Shown here in pieces: positions 17,180 through 24,762 of a DNA stretch of 64,000 nt. The DNA comes from Wolinella sp052173415 (GTDB taxonomy: Bacteria; Campylobacterota; Campylobacteria; Campylobacterales; Helicobacteraceae). The stretch spans positions 6,545 through 70,544 of the forward strand of contig JBQMYQ010000005.1 in the NCBI GenBank assembly GCA_052173415.1, read 5' to 3'. The stretch's first letter is position 1. Each line of letters opens with the position of its first letter. The notes under the pieces are model-generated. The model saw nothing but the letters and a program-made list of their open reading frames with translations, did no database searches and was not told where the DNA came from. The position numbers and the translations under genes were made by a program.

Positions 17180-17836
17180 ATGAAAGAAAATGGGATTATG
17201 GATATGATCGGGGGAGAGAAGCGTGGCTCAAATGTGCTTCTCTATGCACTGCTTTTTATTTTATTGCTTTTGGCTGCGCTTGGAGGTGTGTATTATTGTC
17301 TATTCTACATGCAGGAGTCAAATCACTCCTCCATGGGCTCGCTAAAAAGCGCGCAAACATCCATAACTGTAACTGATAGCGTCTCATCTCAGGAGATTAA
17401 GCGTCTGAAAAATGAGCTCGAGCAGCGTCAGCAACAAATCGATCGGCTCATAGAGACTCGTATGGCTACGGATATGAGCGCGAAACTCTCCTATACAATT
17501 CATCCCAAAGAGAAAATTATCACTGAGTGTCACACGATGGATGTGGGGAAGTGGGCGATTCCTGAAAATTGTGCAATATCAGTTGCAGCAAACGTCCATA
17601 AAGAGCTAGAAGAAGATAAGCGTGTAGTGGTGTTTGAGGTGCAGGGGATTGTCGATTCTACGCCCTATAAAGGACTGAGCCCTGAGCTCAAGCAGGAGGG
17701 GCTGGCGAGCTTCAGGGCACGCGAGGCGATTAGGGCGATTGCCTTGAAGCTTCCTGATGCGGTTGCGTTTGAAGGACCAAGTTCGCAGGAGAAATCCCGT
17801 CGCGGCTATCGCATCAAAGCCTATTACGTCGAATAA
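17180..17836 (+). CDS. Single-pass membrane protein with periplasmic OmpA-like tail
   Basis: A 218-residue protein preceded by AAGGAGAGG. One membrane helix (about residues 18-42), then a Gln/Glu-rich coiled coil (about 70-95), then a folded C-terminal region ending in FRAREAIRAIALKLPDAV and SRRGYRIKAYYVE. The FRAREA segment and the closing strand recall OmpA/MotB-type peptidoglycan-binding domains, where an (S/A)xxRAxxV helix precedes the last strand, but the similarity is weak. It lies between the J-domain gene and nadK. Confidence 0.7.
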   Translation: MKENGIMDMIGGEKRGSNVLLYALLFILLLLAALGGVYYCLFYMQESNHSSMGSLKSAQTSITVTDSVSSQEIKRLKNELEQRQQQIDRLIETRMATDMSAKLSYTIHPKEKIITECHTMDVGKWAIPENCAISVAANVHKELEEDKRVVVFEVQGIVDSTPYKGLSPELKQEGLASFRAREAIRAIALKLPDAVAFEGPSSQEKSRRGYRIKAYYVE

Positions 17837-17846
17837 CCTTTGCTGC

Positions 17847-18704
17847 ATGCTTAGCAAACTCGAGTGTGTAGGAATTATCCTCCGTCCCTCATCGCCGATT
17901 CTTAAGGAATTTTTCCTTCGCGTGCGCACACTCTTTGAAGATGAAGGAATCAGCGTCATGCTCGACAATGTGAGTGCGGGCATGATCGGGGTGCATGGGA
18001 GCGATTTTCAGCGACTTTGCGCGGAATCGGACATGCTCATCTCTATCGGCGGAGATGGGACACTTATTTCGGTGGCGCGACGGAGTTATGGATATGGCAA
18101 GCCGATTCTGGGGATTAATATGGGGCGACTTGGATTCCTCACCGATGTGCAGCAAGATGAGGTTGAGGGGTTTATTAAGGGGCTAAAAAAGGGAGAATAT
18201 CGCCTCGAGTCGCGCCTAATGCTTGAGGGCGAATTGCTATTAAAAAATGGGGCGCAGAAGTTTTACGCGCTCAATGAAATTATCCTCACGCGTCGTCCCA
18301 CTTCGGGCATGATTCGCATTCAAGCCTCCATTAATGGCGCGCCTTTTAATACCTATTTTGGCGATGGATTGATTATTGCCACGCCTACGGGCTCGACGGC
18401 GTATAATATCAGTGCAGGCGGACCTGTGGTCTATCCCTATTCGCAAAACCTCATTCTCACGCCCATTTGCGCGCATTCACTCACACAGCGACCTCTGATT
18501 TTGCCCAGCGAGTTTAAGATTGAGCTTAGGCTTTTAGAGGGGGGGTATGCAAATCTCGTTGCTGATGGGCAGGAGGTGCTGGAATTTACGCACAATGAGT
18601 GCCTAAAAATCTCCACAGCTCCGATTCCTGCGGTGTTAATTCAGCGTAAAGAGCATGATTATTTTGATGTTTTGCGCAAAAAATTTAATTGGGGGAATGG
18701 GTGA
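17847..18704 (+). CDS. nadK: NAD kinase
   Basis: Phosphorylates NAD to NADP. The signature ISIGGDGTLISVARR is near residue 65, GINMGRLGFLTD near 90, and the Gly-rich TPTGSTAYNISAGGP near 170. I place the start at ATG 17847, giving 285 residues and beginning with MLSKLECVGIILRP; the longer open frame upstream would overlap the preceding gene by 80 bases and adds a non-conserved Arg-rich stretch. The stop overlaps the recN start (GTGA). Confidence 0.95.
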   Translation: MLSKLECVGIILRPSSPILKEFFLRVRTLFEDEGISVMLDNVSAGMIGVHGSDFQRLCAESDMLISIGGDGTLISVARRSYGYGKPILGINMGRLGFLTDVQQDEVEGFIKGLKKGEYRLESRLMLEGELLLKNGAQKFYALNEIILTRRPTSGMIRIQASINGAPFNTYFGDGLIIATPTGSTAYNISAGGPVVYPYSQNLILTPICAHSLTQRPLILPSEFKIELRLLEGGYANLVADGQEVLEFTHNECLKISTAPIPAVLIQRKEHDYFDVLRKKFNWGNG

Positions 18705-20233
18705 TTGCGCGACTTTTGATACGGGAATCGCCCGCTTTTAGGGAGGAAAATTTAGAATTTGACGCGGGGTTTAATATCTTTAGTGGGGCGAGCGGAGCGG
18801 GGAAGTCGCTCCTTATGGAGTCGATTCTCGCACTTTTTGGAATTAAAGAGAGTAATGCGGGACTCATCGAGGCGACCTTAAAGCTTCCTTATTCGTTGCA
18901 ACCGTGGGGAATCGACGCGGAAGCGGGCGAAGAGGCGGTGTTTTTGGTGACCAAAAAGGATAAGGTGCGCTATTTTATCAACAATCAAAATGTCCCTAAA
19001 AAGCGTATGCGTGAGATTACACAAGGGTTTGTGAAGCATGTCAGCCCCAAAAATGCGTCCGAGCTTGAGAATAAGAGCCTACTAGCACTGCTAGATTCCT
19101 GCGTGAGCGCAAATGAGCCTGAGTTTGCGGGAATCATGCAGGAATATGGCGAGCTTTTTGCGCAATATACGCGCGCTCAGAGCGAGTTTGAGGAGCTTTG
19201 CAAGGAGGAGAGTCGCATTGAGGAGCTCAAGGATTTTGCGCGTTTTGAGATTGAGAGAATTAGCGCAATCAACCCCAAAAAGGGCGAATACGAGGAGCTG
19301 ATGAACCTCAAAAAGAGCCTCTCTAAAAGAGAGAAAATCAAAGAGCTCATGGGCAGAGTGGAGCGATTCTTGGAAGGGGAGCGCGCGGTTTTGAGCTTTT
19401 TGGAGCTCACTTCGCGCGAGAGTGCGCTCTTTAGCGAGGCGATGAGTGAGCTTGCGCTTGCGTTTGAGGAGGAGAATTCACGGCTTTTGGAGCTTGAGGA
19501 TATGGACATTGAGCGGCTTTTAGAGCGGCTGGAGCGACTTTCAGAGCTCAAACGTCGCTATGGGGGCGAGGAGGAGGCGCTCGAATATCTCACTAAAAAG
19601 CGTAAAGAGCTCGCAGAATACGAGAATATCCATCTCTCCATCGAGACGCTTCGCAAGGAGTGTGAGCGGCTTTTGCGCTCATTAGAGGAGTTCGCAGGGC
19701 GTATTCATAGCTATCGAGCGCGGGCGATTCCTGTGCTTATGAGTGCGCTAAATGCGAAGCTCTCGGAGCTGTTGCTCAAGAATGCCTCTTTAGTTTTGCG
19801 CGCGATTCCCTTGGGGGAGCTGGGGAGCGATGAGGTGGAGCTAAAGCTTGGAGATGCGCTCAAAGAGAGTGTGAGCTCGGGGGAGTTTAATCGCCTTCGT
19901 TTGGCATTTTTGGAGCTTGAGGCGAGCTACTCGGAGCGACTTGGGATTTTGATCCTTGATGAGATTGATGCAAACTTGAGTGGTGAGGAATCAGAGGGCG
20001 TAGCCAAGGCACTTAAGGAGCTCTCGCGCTCTTATCAGGTGCTTGCAATTTCACATCAGCCACACATGCCCTCCTATGCACATCGGCATTTTTTAGTTAA
20101 AAAAGAGCTTGAGGGCAGCGTCATTAGAGAGCTTGATCGTGAGGGGCGTATGCATGAGATCGCGCGTATGGTGAGCGGGAGCGAGGTGACCAAAGAGGCG
20201 CTGGAATTTGCCAAAAAGCGTTTGGAGGGGTAG
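18701..20233 (+). CDS. recN: DNA repair ATPase RecN
   Basis: SMC-like ATPase for double-strand break repair. Walker A GASGAGKSLLMES is near residue 28; a Glu/Leu/Arg-rich coiled-coil middle covers about residues 150-350; Walker B ILILDEIDANLSG and the H-loop AISHQPHMPS follow. I choose GTG 18701, which overlaps the nadK stop as GTGA and gives about 510 residues; a TTG 12 bases upstream is the alternative. It is shorter than the roughly 550 residues of E. coli RecN, as is usual in this phylum. Confidence 0.93.
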   Translation: MIARLLIRESPAFREENLEFDAGFNIFSGASGAGKSLLMESILALFGIKESNAGLIEATLKLPYSLQPWGIDAEAGEEAVFLVTKKDKVRYFINNQNVPKKRMREITQGFVKHVSPKNASELENKSLLALLDSCVSANEPEFAGIMQEYGELFAQYTRAQSEFEELCKEESRIEELKDFARFEIERISAINPKKGEYEELMNLKKSLSKREKIKELMGRVERFLEGERAVLSFLELTSRESALFSEAMSELALAFEEENSRLLELEDMDIERLLERLERLSELKRRYGGEEEALEYLTKKRKELAEYENIHLSIETLRKECERLLRSLEEFAGRIHSYRARAIPVLMSALNAKLSELLLKNASLVLRAIPLGELGSDEVELKLGDALKESVSSGEFNRLRLAFLELEASYSERLGILILDEIDANLSGEESEGVAKALKELSRSYQVLAISHQPHMPSYAHRHFLVKKELEGSVIRELDREGRMHEIARMVSGSEVTKEALEFAKKRLEG

Positions 20234-20236
20234 TGT

Positions 20237-21571
20237 ATGAAGCTGGCACTGCTTTTGAGGGTGGCGGAACTGCTAAAAGAGCATAAGTTGCTGGTGAATC
20301 TAAAGCGAATCGGCGATAATCTCTTTAAGCTTGAGTGCGATTCCGTCATTTATTATGTCGATTTGACGCGTGCGCATTCGACGATATTTACCGCACCTGC
20401 ACCGATTTTAGGGACGAAGCACTATCAAGCCCCTTTTGATTTGTGGCTAAAAAGAGCGACTTCGCGAGCGGAGATTTTGGGCGTGGAGGTAGAAGATGGG
20501 AATCGGATACTGCGGCTAAAGCTCCTTAGTCGCGGGAGCTACAAGGCACTTTGCACCACCTTGCAGTTTGAATTTACCGGGCGCAATACCAATGCGATTT
20601 TGCTTGATGAAAATGGGATCATCCTTGATGCGTTGCGACACATCAGCGACAATCGCTCCTTTAGAGAGGTGCGGATTGGTAATCCCCTCGCACCGCTTCC
20701 ACCCCTCAAAGAGCCTCTGCGCGAGAAGCCCCTGTGTGCGGGACTTTCGGTGCAGGAGCTTTTGGAGCTAGAGTATCAGAGGCGGCTAGAGCGTGAGCTA
20801 GATGAGAGGAAGCGTTTTGCAATACAATCTTTAGAGAAGCGACTGGGGAAGATTTTTGCGTTACTTGCTAACTTGGGTGATGAAAGCGAGCTTTTGGAGG
20901 AATCGGCGCGCCACAAGGAGAATGCGACGCTTCTACTTGCTTCGCTCTACAAGCTTACACACTTTGCGCTAGAAGTGGAGCTAGAGAGCGAGAGTGGGCG
21001 CAGGGTAGTGGCGATTCCTGCGCGCTCAAGGAGCTTTAGTGAGGCGGCTCAGATACTTTTTGAGAGTGCGAAGCGACTTGCGCAAAAGGCGAAGAATCTG
21101 CACATTGAGCGTGAGTTTTTGGAAGGGAAAGCAGCTTTTTATCATCGGCAAATTACGCTAATTAGCGAGTGTAAGAGCCTTGAAGATATAGAAATACTCG
21201 CGCCAAAAAGACGCAATAGCACGAAAAATGAGGGTAAAAAAGAGGAGTTTGAGAGCTTTTTTATCGAGGGAATCAAGGTCTCTTTTGGCAAGAATCAGCG
21301 CGAAAATGTGAAGCTTTTGCAGAGTGCGCGCGCTGAAGATATGTGGCTACATGTGCGTGAGATCCCCTCTTCGCACATGATTATTCATTCAGGCAAGGGG
21401 AAAATCCCTAGGAGCGTGATTGAGAAAGCTTCGGGGATTTTGGTGGGATTTTTGGAGACTCTAGCGGGGAGTTATTTGGTCGATTTTACCAAAAGGAAGT
21501 TTGTTAAAATCACGGAAGGAGCACAGGTCGTCTATGCCAAACACGAGACGATCACGGTGAAAAAGGAGTGA
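20237..21571 (+). CDS. NFACT-family protein (RqcH/Fibronectin-binding A-like)
   Basis: A 444-residue protein of the family that in other bacteria (RqcH) binds stalled 50S subunits and directs alanine tailing. The N-terminal NFACT-N region is seen in YVDLTRAHSTIF and FEFTGRNTNAILLDENG; coiled-coil in the middle; and the NFACT-R region at the end with ARAEDMWLHVREIPSSHMII, the D-M-W-L-H motif being diagnostic. It begins 3 bases after recN. The same operon context (recN upstream) suggests a constitutive quality-control role; tRNA-binding function is inferred from the family. Confidence 0.88.
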   Translation: MKLALLLRVAELLKEHKLLVNLKRIGDNLFKLECDSVIYYVDLTRAHSTIFTAPAPILGTKHYQAPFDLWLKRATSRAEILGVEVEDGNRILRLKLLSRGSYKALCTTLQFEFTGRNTNAILLDENGIILDALRHISDNRSFREVRIGNPLAPLPPLKEPLREKPLCAGLSVQELLELEYQRRLERELDERKRFAIQSLEKRLGKIFALLANLGDESELLEESARHKENATLLLASLYKLTHFALEVELESESGRRVVAIPARSRSFSEAAQILFESAKRLAQKAKNLHIEREFLEGKAAFYHRQITLISECKSLEDIEILAPKRRNSTKNEGKKEEFESFFIEGIKVSFGKNQRENVKLLQSARAEDMWLHVREIPSSHMIIHSGKGKIPRSVIEKASGILVGFLETLAGSYLVDFTKRKFVKITEGAQVVYAKHETITVKKE

Positions 21572-21574
21572 GTC

Positions 21575-21880
21575 ATGGCGGTTTCTCCACTAGGTAACAT
21601 CACATACATCAATCAAAATATGCAGAGCTCATCTATCCAGCATGCCAACGCGCAGCAGCGCATGGATTTTCAAGCCTTAGTCAATCTGCAAGAGATGGAC
21701 GAAAAGCAGCAGGAGATCGAGGCGGTGCGACCTACCGAAGAGACGGACGCGCTCAATGAGGATCGGGAAAAGGAAAAAGAGGAATTTCACAGTCTAGAGC
21801 AAGAAGAGAAAGAGCAAAAAGAGGCACACGAAGAGGATGGAGCGAGAAGCTCGCTGCATATTTTGGATATAAAGGCGTGA
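21575..21880 (+). CDS. Small acidic hypothetical protein
   Basis: A 101-residue product starting 3 bases after the NFACT gene. It has no membrane segment or signal peptide. The N-terminal half is Gln/Asn-rich (YINQNMQSSSIQHANAQQ) and the C-terminal half is a highly charged Glu/Lys stretch likely to form a helix or stay disordered. Tight spacing with the NFACT gene supports it being a real gene. I do not recognise a family. Confidence 0.65.
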   Translation: MAVSPLGNITYINQNMQSSSIQHANAQQRMDFQALVNLQEMDEKQQEIEAVRPTEETDALNEDREKEKEEFHSLEQEEKEQKEAHEEDGARSSLHILDIKA

Positions 21881-21960
21881 AATATTAAATTCTATACAGC
21901 TTAAATATCTCATACTCCGTTTAAACTCCATAAAAGTAAAACTCAAAGTACAGTGCTAAT

Positions 21961-22287
21961 TCAGTTTTGGTCGATTTTGTGTGATTTTTGTGATGATGGC
22001 ACGTAGGGTTTTGGTAGGCGGGGGTGCTTCTGTGTTTGTTTGGGGCGGCTACTTTGACTTACGATGGTTGCTTCTGTATTTGCGGGATTTTCTAGTGAAA
22101 TATTGATGTAGCCCTCGCGAAAAATGGCTTTCCATGCGGATAAGCGTGCCCGTGGTAACTATTTTTGTATGCATTTGAGACGCGCCCGCGCTTTTTTGAG
22201 GGCTTCATCTTTGTTGCGCGCAAAGTCGTGCACCTGTAATATCGGCGTGCCGTGTTCAAATTTCGCGATGCGGCTTTTGTGTATTAA
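21961..22287 (-). pseudogene. Broken gene with an in-frame amber codon
   Basis: One minus-strand frame runs from at least 22287 to a TGA at 21961-21963 and is interrupted only by TAG at 22159-22161. On both sides of the TAG the translation looks like protein: HKSRIAKFEHGTPILQVHDF and ARNKDEALKKARARLK before it, SAWKAIFREGYINISLENPA after it. No start codon with a ribosome site is visible; upstream the frame loses protein character. I do not recognise the family. It occupies most of the 540-base gap between 21880 and 22421 and is probably a relic of a lost or transferred gene. Confidence 0.5.
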
Positions 22288-22402
22288 CTTGTAACTACTG
22301 TAAAAATGCCTTAATATATAGGAGATTCGAGGTGCTTGATGTGGTGAATGCTTCCGTATATGGGCATGAAAATGAAGTTTTTAGACAAGGAATCAAGAAG
22401 TT

Positions 22403-22422
22403 CCCCCCCCCCCTTTTTTTTT
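22403..22422. repeat. C11-T9 homopolymer tract at the chemoreceptor 3' end
   Basis: Eleven C (22403-22413) followed by nine T (22414-22422), read on the plus strand; on the minus strand A9 begins inside the chemoreceptor stop codon and is followed by G11. G/C tracts of this length are the classic phase-variation substrate in Helicobacter and Campylobacter. Here it lies immediately outside the coding region. Confidence 0.85.
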
Positions 22423-24394
22423 AAAACCTCTTCCTCTTCACCTCTTCCACAATCTCACTAGCTACCCGAGAAACTTCACTGGCGATATGATCCGTCTGAT
22501 CCGCCACACCGGCATTTTGCTGTGTAACCGTATCAAGCTGAGAAATCGCTTCGTTAATCTGTCCGATTCCTGTGGCTTGCTCTTTAATGGACTCACCCAT
22601 TTCATTGATACTTTGCACGAGCACGTTGGTGTTCGCTTCGATTTCACCGAGGCTCTTTTGTGTCCGCTCGGCAAGTTTCCGCACTTCATCAGCCACGACG
22701 GCGAATCCTCGTCCATGCTCTCCAGCCCTTGCGGCTTCAATCGCAGCGTTGAGTGCAAGCAAATTCGTCTGATCGGCGATGTCTCGAATAATCCCGATGA
22801 CGCTCTTAATCTCTTCACTTTGGCGAATCACATCGCCCGTTCGCTCGCTTACATTATGCATAGAGCTACTCATCTGCTCGATGGCTGCGGCAGATTCCTC
22901 AAGACTTGCAGCCTGTTCATTCGCGCCTTTAGAGAGGGTCTGCATAGATTCCTTGAGGGTGCTGGCTTTTTCCTGCATAAAGAGGCTTGAATTGAGCGAG
23001 GCTTGGAGCATGCTCTGGATATTTTCCCCCAGTGCATTCACGCCATGAGCGATGACTCCGCAGCGATCTTGTTCGATTCGCACGGTAAAATCTTGCGCTT
23101 TATAGGCGTCCAAAATATTTAAAATATCTTTGCTGTCTTTTGCGATTACTTCCTCAAGCGTCTTTTGAAGCTCTGTTAGTCCGCATTTGAGCTCTTTTAG
23201 CGTGGGATTTGCGACCTCTTCCTGTATGTTTGCCGTGAAATTCCCGCCTTTGACTTCCGCTACGAAGTGATTGACCGCTTTAATGAAGCTATTGCCCTCT
23301 TTGATGAAGAATTCCGTCTTTTTGATATTCTCATTGATGAGCGCGGCGATATTGCCGAATTCATCGCGAGAATTGATGGGAATCGTGTGCGCCTCTTCGC
23401 TCTCATAATTGACAAAGGCAAAGAAAGAGAGGAGCGAGGTTTGGATCTTTTTAAGCGGACGCAGAGCTAAACGTATAAGCGTAAAAAGTATGACAAGGGT
23501 AAAAATCCCAAAGATTGTGATAATAAGGAGTTGCTTGCTGAGGATGGTATCTAGGATTTGCATAATTTCTGAAGCGGAATTCGAGACACAGAGCACAAAC
23601 TTACTCATCTCATCGTAGGTGCATAGCCCTATCCGATCATTATCCCTAATCTTAAATCGGAGTATCTCGCTGAACCCCTCGCTACCCTCTTTTGCGGAGC
23701 GATAAATGCTCGTGGCGAGCTCTTTGATCTTTGGATCTTCAGACATGATGAGCTCTTTTATAGGATGGACGATGAAGCGACGCTGGGAATCGATAATAAA
23801 AAGTGTCGTGGTTTTGCTAAGCTTCGCTTCAGATACATCCTTTTGCAGTTCATGAAGCGGAACATCCGCACCGATAACCCCTAGGAGGTTGCTCGCTTTA
23901 TAGATGGGTGAAAAAGCTGTGATAACGAGCTGATGAGATACAACATCCTCATAAGGCTCGCTGATTCCCGCTTTACCGAGCTCTTTGGCACTTTTATACC
24001 AGCTTCTTTCGCGAGCGTCAATATTCAGTGCTTGCACAAGAGATGATTTGCGATCCATGAATTGGAACTGACCATTGCGCTCGATTCCCGCAAATATTGC
24101 GTTGAAAGAGGTAGCAGGGAATGTCTCTTGGAGAGTCGGATTAATATTCTCGGGAGTGAAGTGCGATTCCTCTTCAAGTAGCTTTTTGATACGCTCCATA
24201 GTATCGACCCGTGAGGTAAAATATTCGCGGATTAGCAGGCTAAAGCCCTTTAATGTTTCTCGCTTGCTGTCATGGAGCAGCCCAAAAATACCAGCTTTAG
24301 TTGTGCTAGAGCTGCTAAAGGCTAGGATTCCTAGTCCAATTACCAACACAACGGCAATTACAAGGGATATTTTATTGGCTAAGGAGTTCATCAT
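22421..24394 (-). CDS. Methyl-accepting chemotaxis protein with Cache sensor
   Basis: A 657-residue chemoreceptor. N-terminal membrane helix (about residues 8-26), an extracytoplasmic double-Cache-like sensor (VITAFSPIYKASNLLGVIGADVP), second membrane helix near 285-305, a HAMP region, and the signalling domain with the hairpin tip IADQTNLLALNAAIEAARAGE and GRGFAVVADEVRKLAERTQ. It ends KRKRF without a CheR-binding pentapeptide. The chosen start (first of two ATGs) has AAGGAG nine bases upstream. Upstream lies a (GA)24-containing leader ORF, suggesting variable expression. It has normal hexamer density, so it seems long resident. Confidence 0.95.
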   Translation of the reverse strand: MMNSLANKISLVIAVVLVIGLGILAFSSSSTTKAGIFGLLHDSKRETLKGFSLLIREYFTSRVDTMERIKKLLEEESHFTPENINPTLQETFPATSFNAIFAGIERNGQFQFMDRKSSLVQALNIDARERSWYKSAKELGKAGISEPYEDVVSHQLVITAFSPIYKASNLLGVIGADVPLHELQKDVSEAKLSKTTTLFIIDSQRRFIVHPIKELIMSEDPKIKELATSIYRSAKEGSEGFSEILRFKIRDNDRIGLCTYDEMSKFVLCVSNSASEIMQILDTILSKQLLIITIFGIFTLVILFTLIRLALRPLKKIQTSLLSFFAFVNYESEEAHTIPINSRDEFGNIAALINENIKKTEFFIKEGNSFIKAVNHFVAEVKGGNFTANIQEEVANPTLKELKCGLTELQKTLEEVIAKDSKDILNILDAYKAQDFTVRIEQDRCGVIAHGVNALGENIQSMLQASLNSSLFMQEKASTLKESMQTLSKGANEQAASLEESAAAIEQMSSSMHNVSERTGDVIRQSEEIKSVIGIIRDIADQTNLLALNAAIEAARAGEHGRGFAVVADEVRKLAERTQKSLGEIEANTNVLVQSINEMGESIKEQATGIGQINEAISQLDTVTQQNAGVADQTDHIASEVSRVASEIVEEVKRKRF

Positions 24395-24404
24395 GGACGA
24401 CTCC

Positions 24405-24536
<132 letters not shown>

Positions 24537-24569
24537 ACAGGTCTCCTCCTTGAGTTAGATAATAGGAAC

Positions 24570-24575
24570 ATTATA
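24570..24575 (-). promoter_or_regulatory. -10 element (TATAAT) reading toward the leader ORF and chemoreceptor
   Basis: A perfect TATAAT on the minus strand, followed 19 bases later by the AAGGAGG of the leader ORF. The region upstream is very AT-rich with no strong -35, as is normal for sigma-70 promoters in this phylum. This places the GA repeat inside the transcript rather than between -10 and -35. Confidence 0.6.
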
Positions 24576-24604
24576 GGGAGGGAAAATAAAATACAAATAA
24601 AATA

Positions 24605-24632
24605 ATGCGTCTTATTTTATAGTTAAACGCAT
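24605..24632. promoter_or_regulatory. Inverted repeat ATGCGT/ACGCAT between divergent genes
   Basis: ATGCGT (24605-24610) and ACGCAT (24627-24632), extendable outward with one mismatch, flank a 16-base AT-rich spacer in the divergent gap between the chemoreceptor leader and flhA. A regulator-binding site is possible; no regulator is implied by the sequence itself. Confidence 0.35.
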
Positions 24633-24686
24633 AATGCATGATTTTGGATATCGATGGGGAGATAGAGGTTTTCGCGCTCAAGATAG

Positions 24687-24715
24687 TTGTTAGGATTCCC
24701 TATTTTGTGTATAAT
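24687..24715 (+). promoter_or_regulatory. Predicted sigma-70 promoter of flhA
   Basis: TTGTTA at 24687-24692 and TATAAT at 24710-24715 with a 17-base spacer. The start site would be near 24722, about 40 bases before the flhA ATG. The rest of the 368-base gap 24395-24762 holds the leader ORF, the GA repeat and the inverted repeat listed separately. Confidence 0.6.
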
Positions 24716-24762
24716 CTCCCCTCTTGTTTGTTGAGATTCCTCAATTTGCGCGAAGGCTTGGA

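Noticed and set aside
22004..22030. TGGCAC considered as a sigma-54 promoter half
   Set aside because: No matching TTGC at the proper spacing, and no gene starts downstream in that direction.
22332..22424. Short plus-strand ORF starting at GTG 22332 and ending in the C11/T9 tract
   Set aside because: Only 30 codons with no recognisable domain; a ribosome site alone is not enough. Mentioned only in the tract finding.
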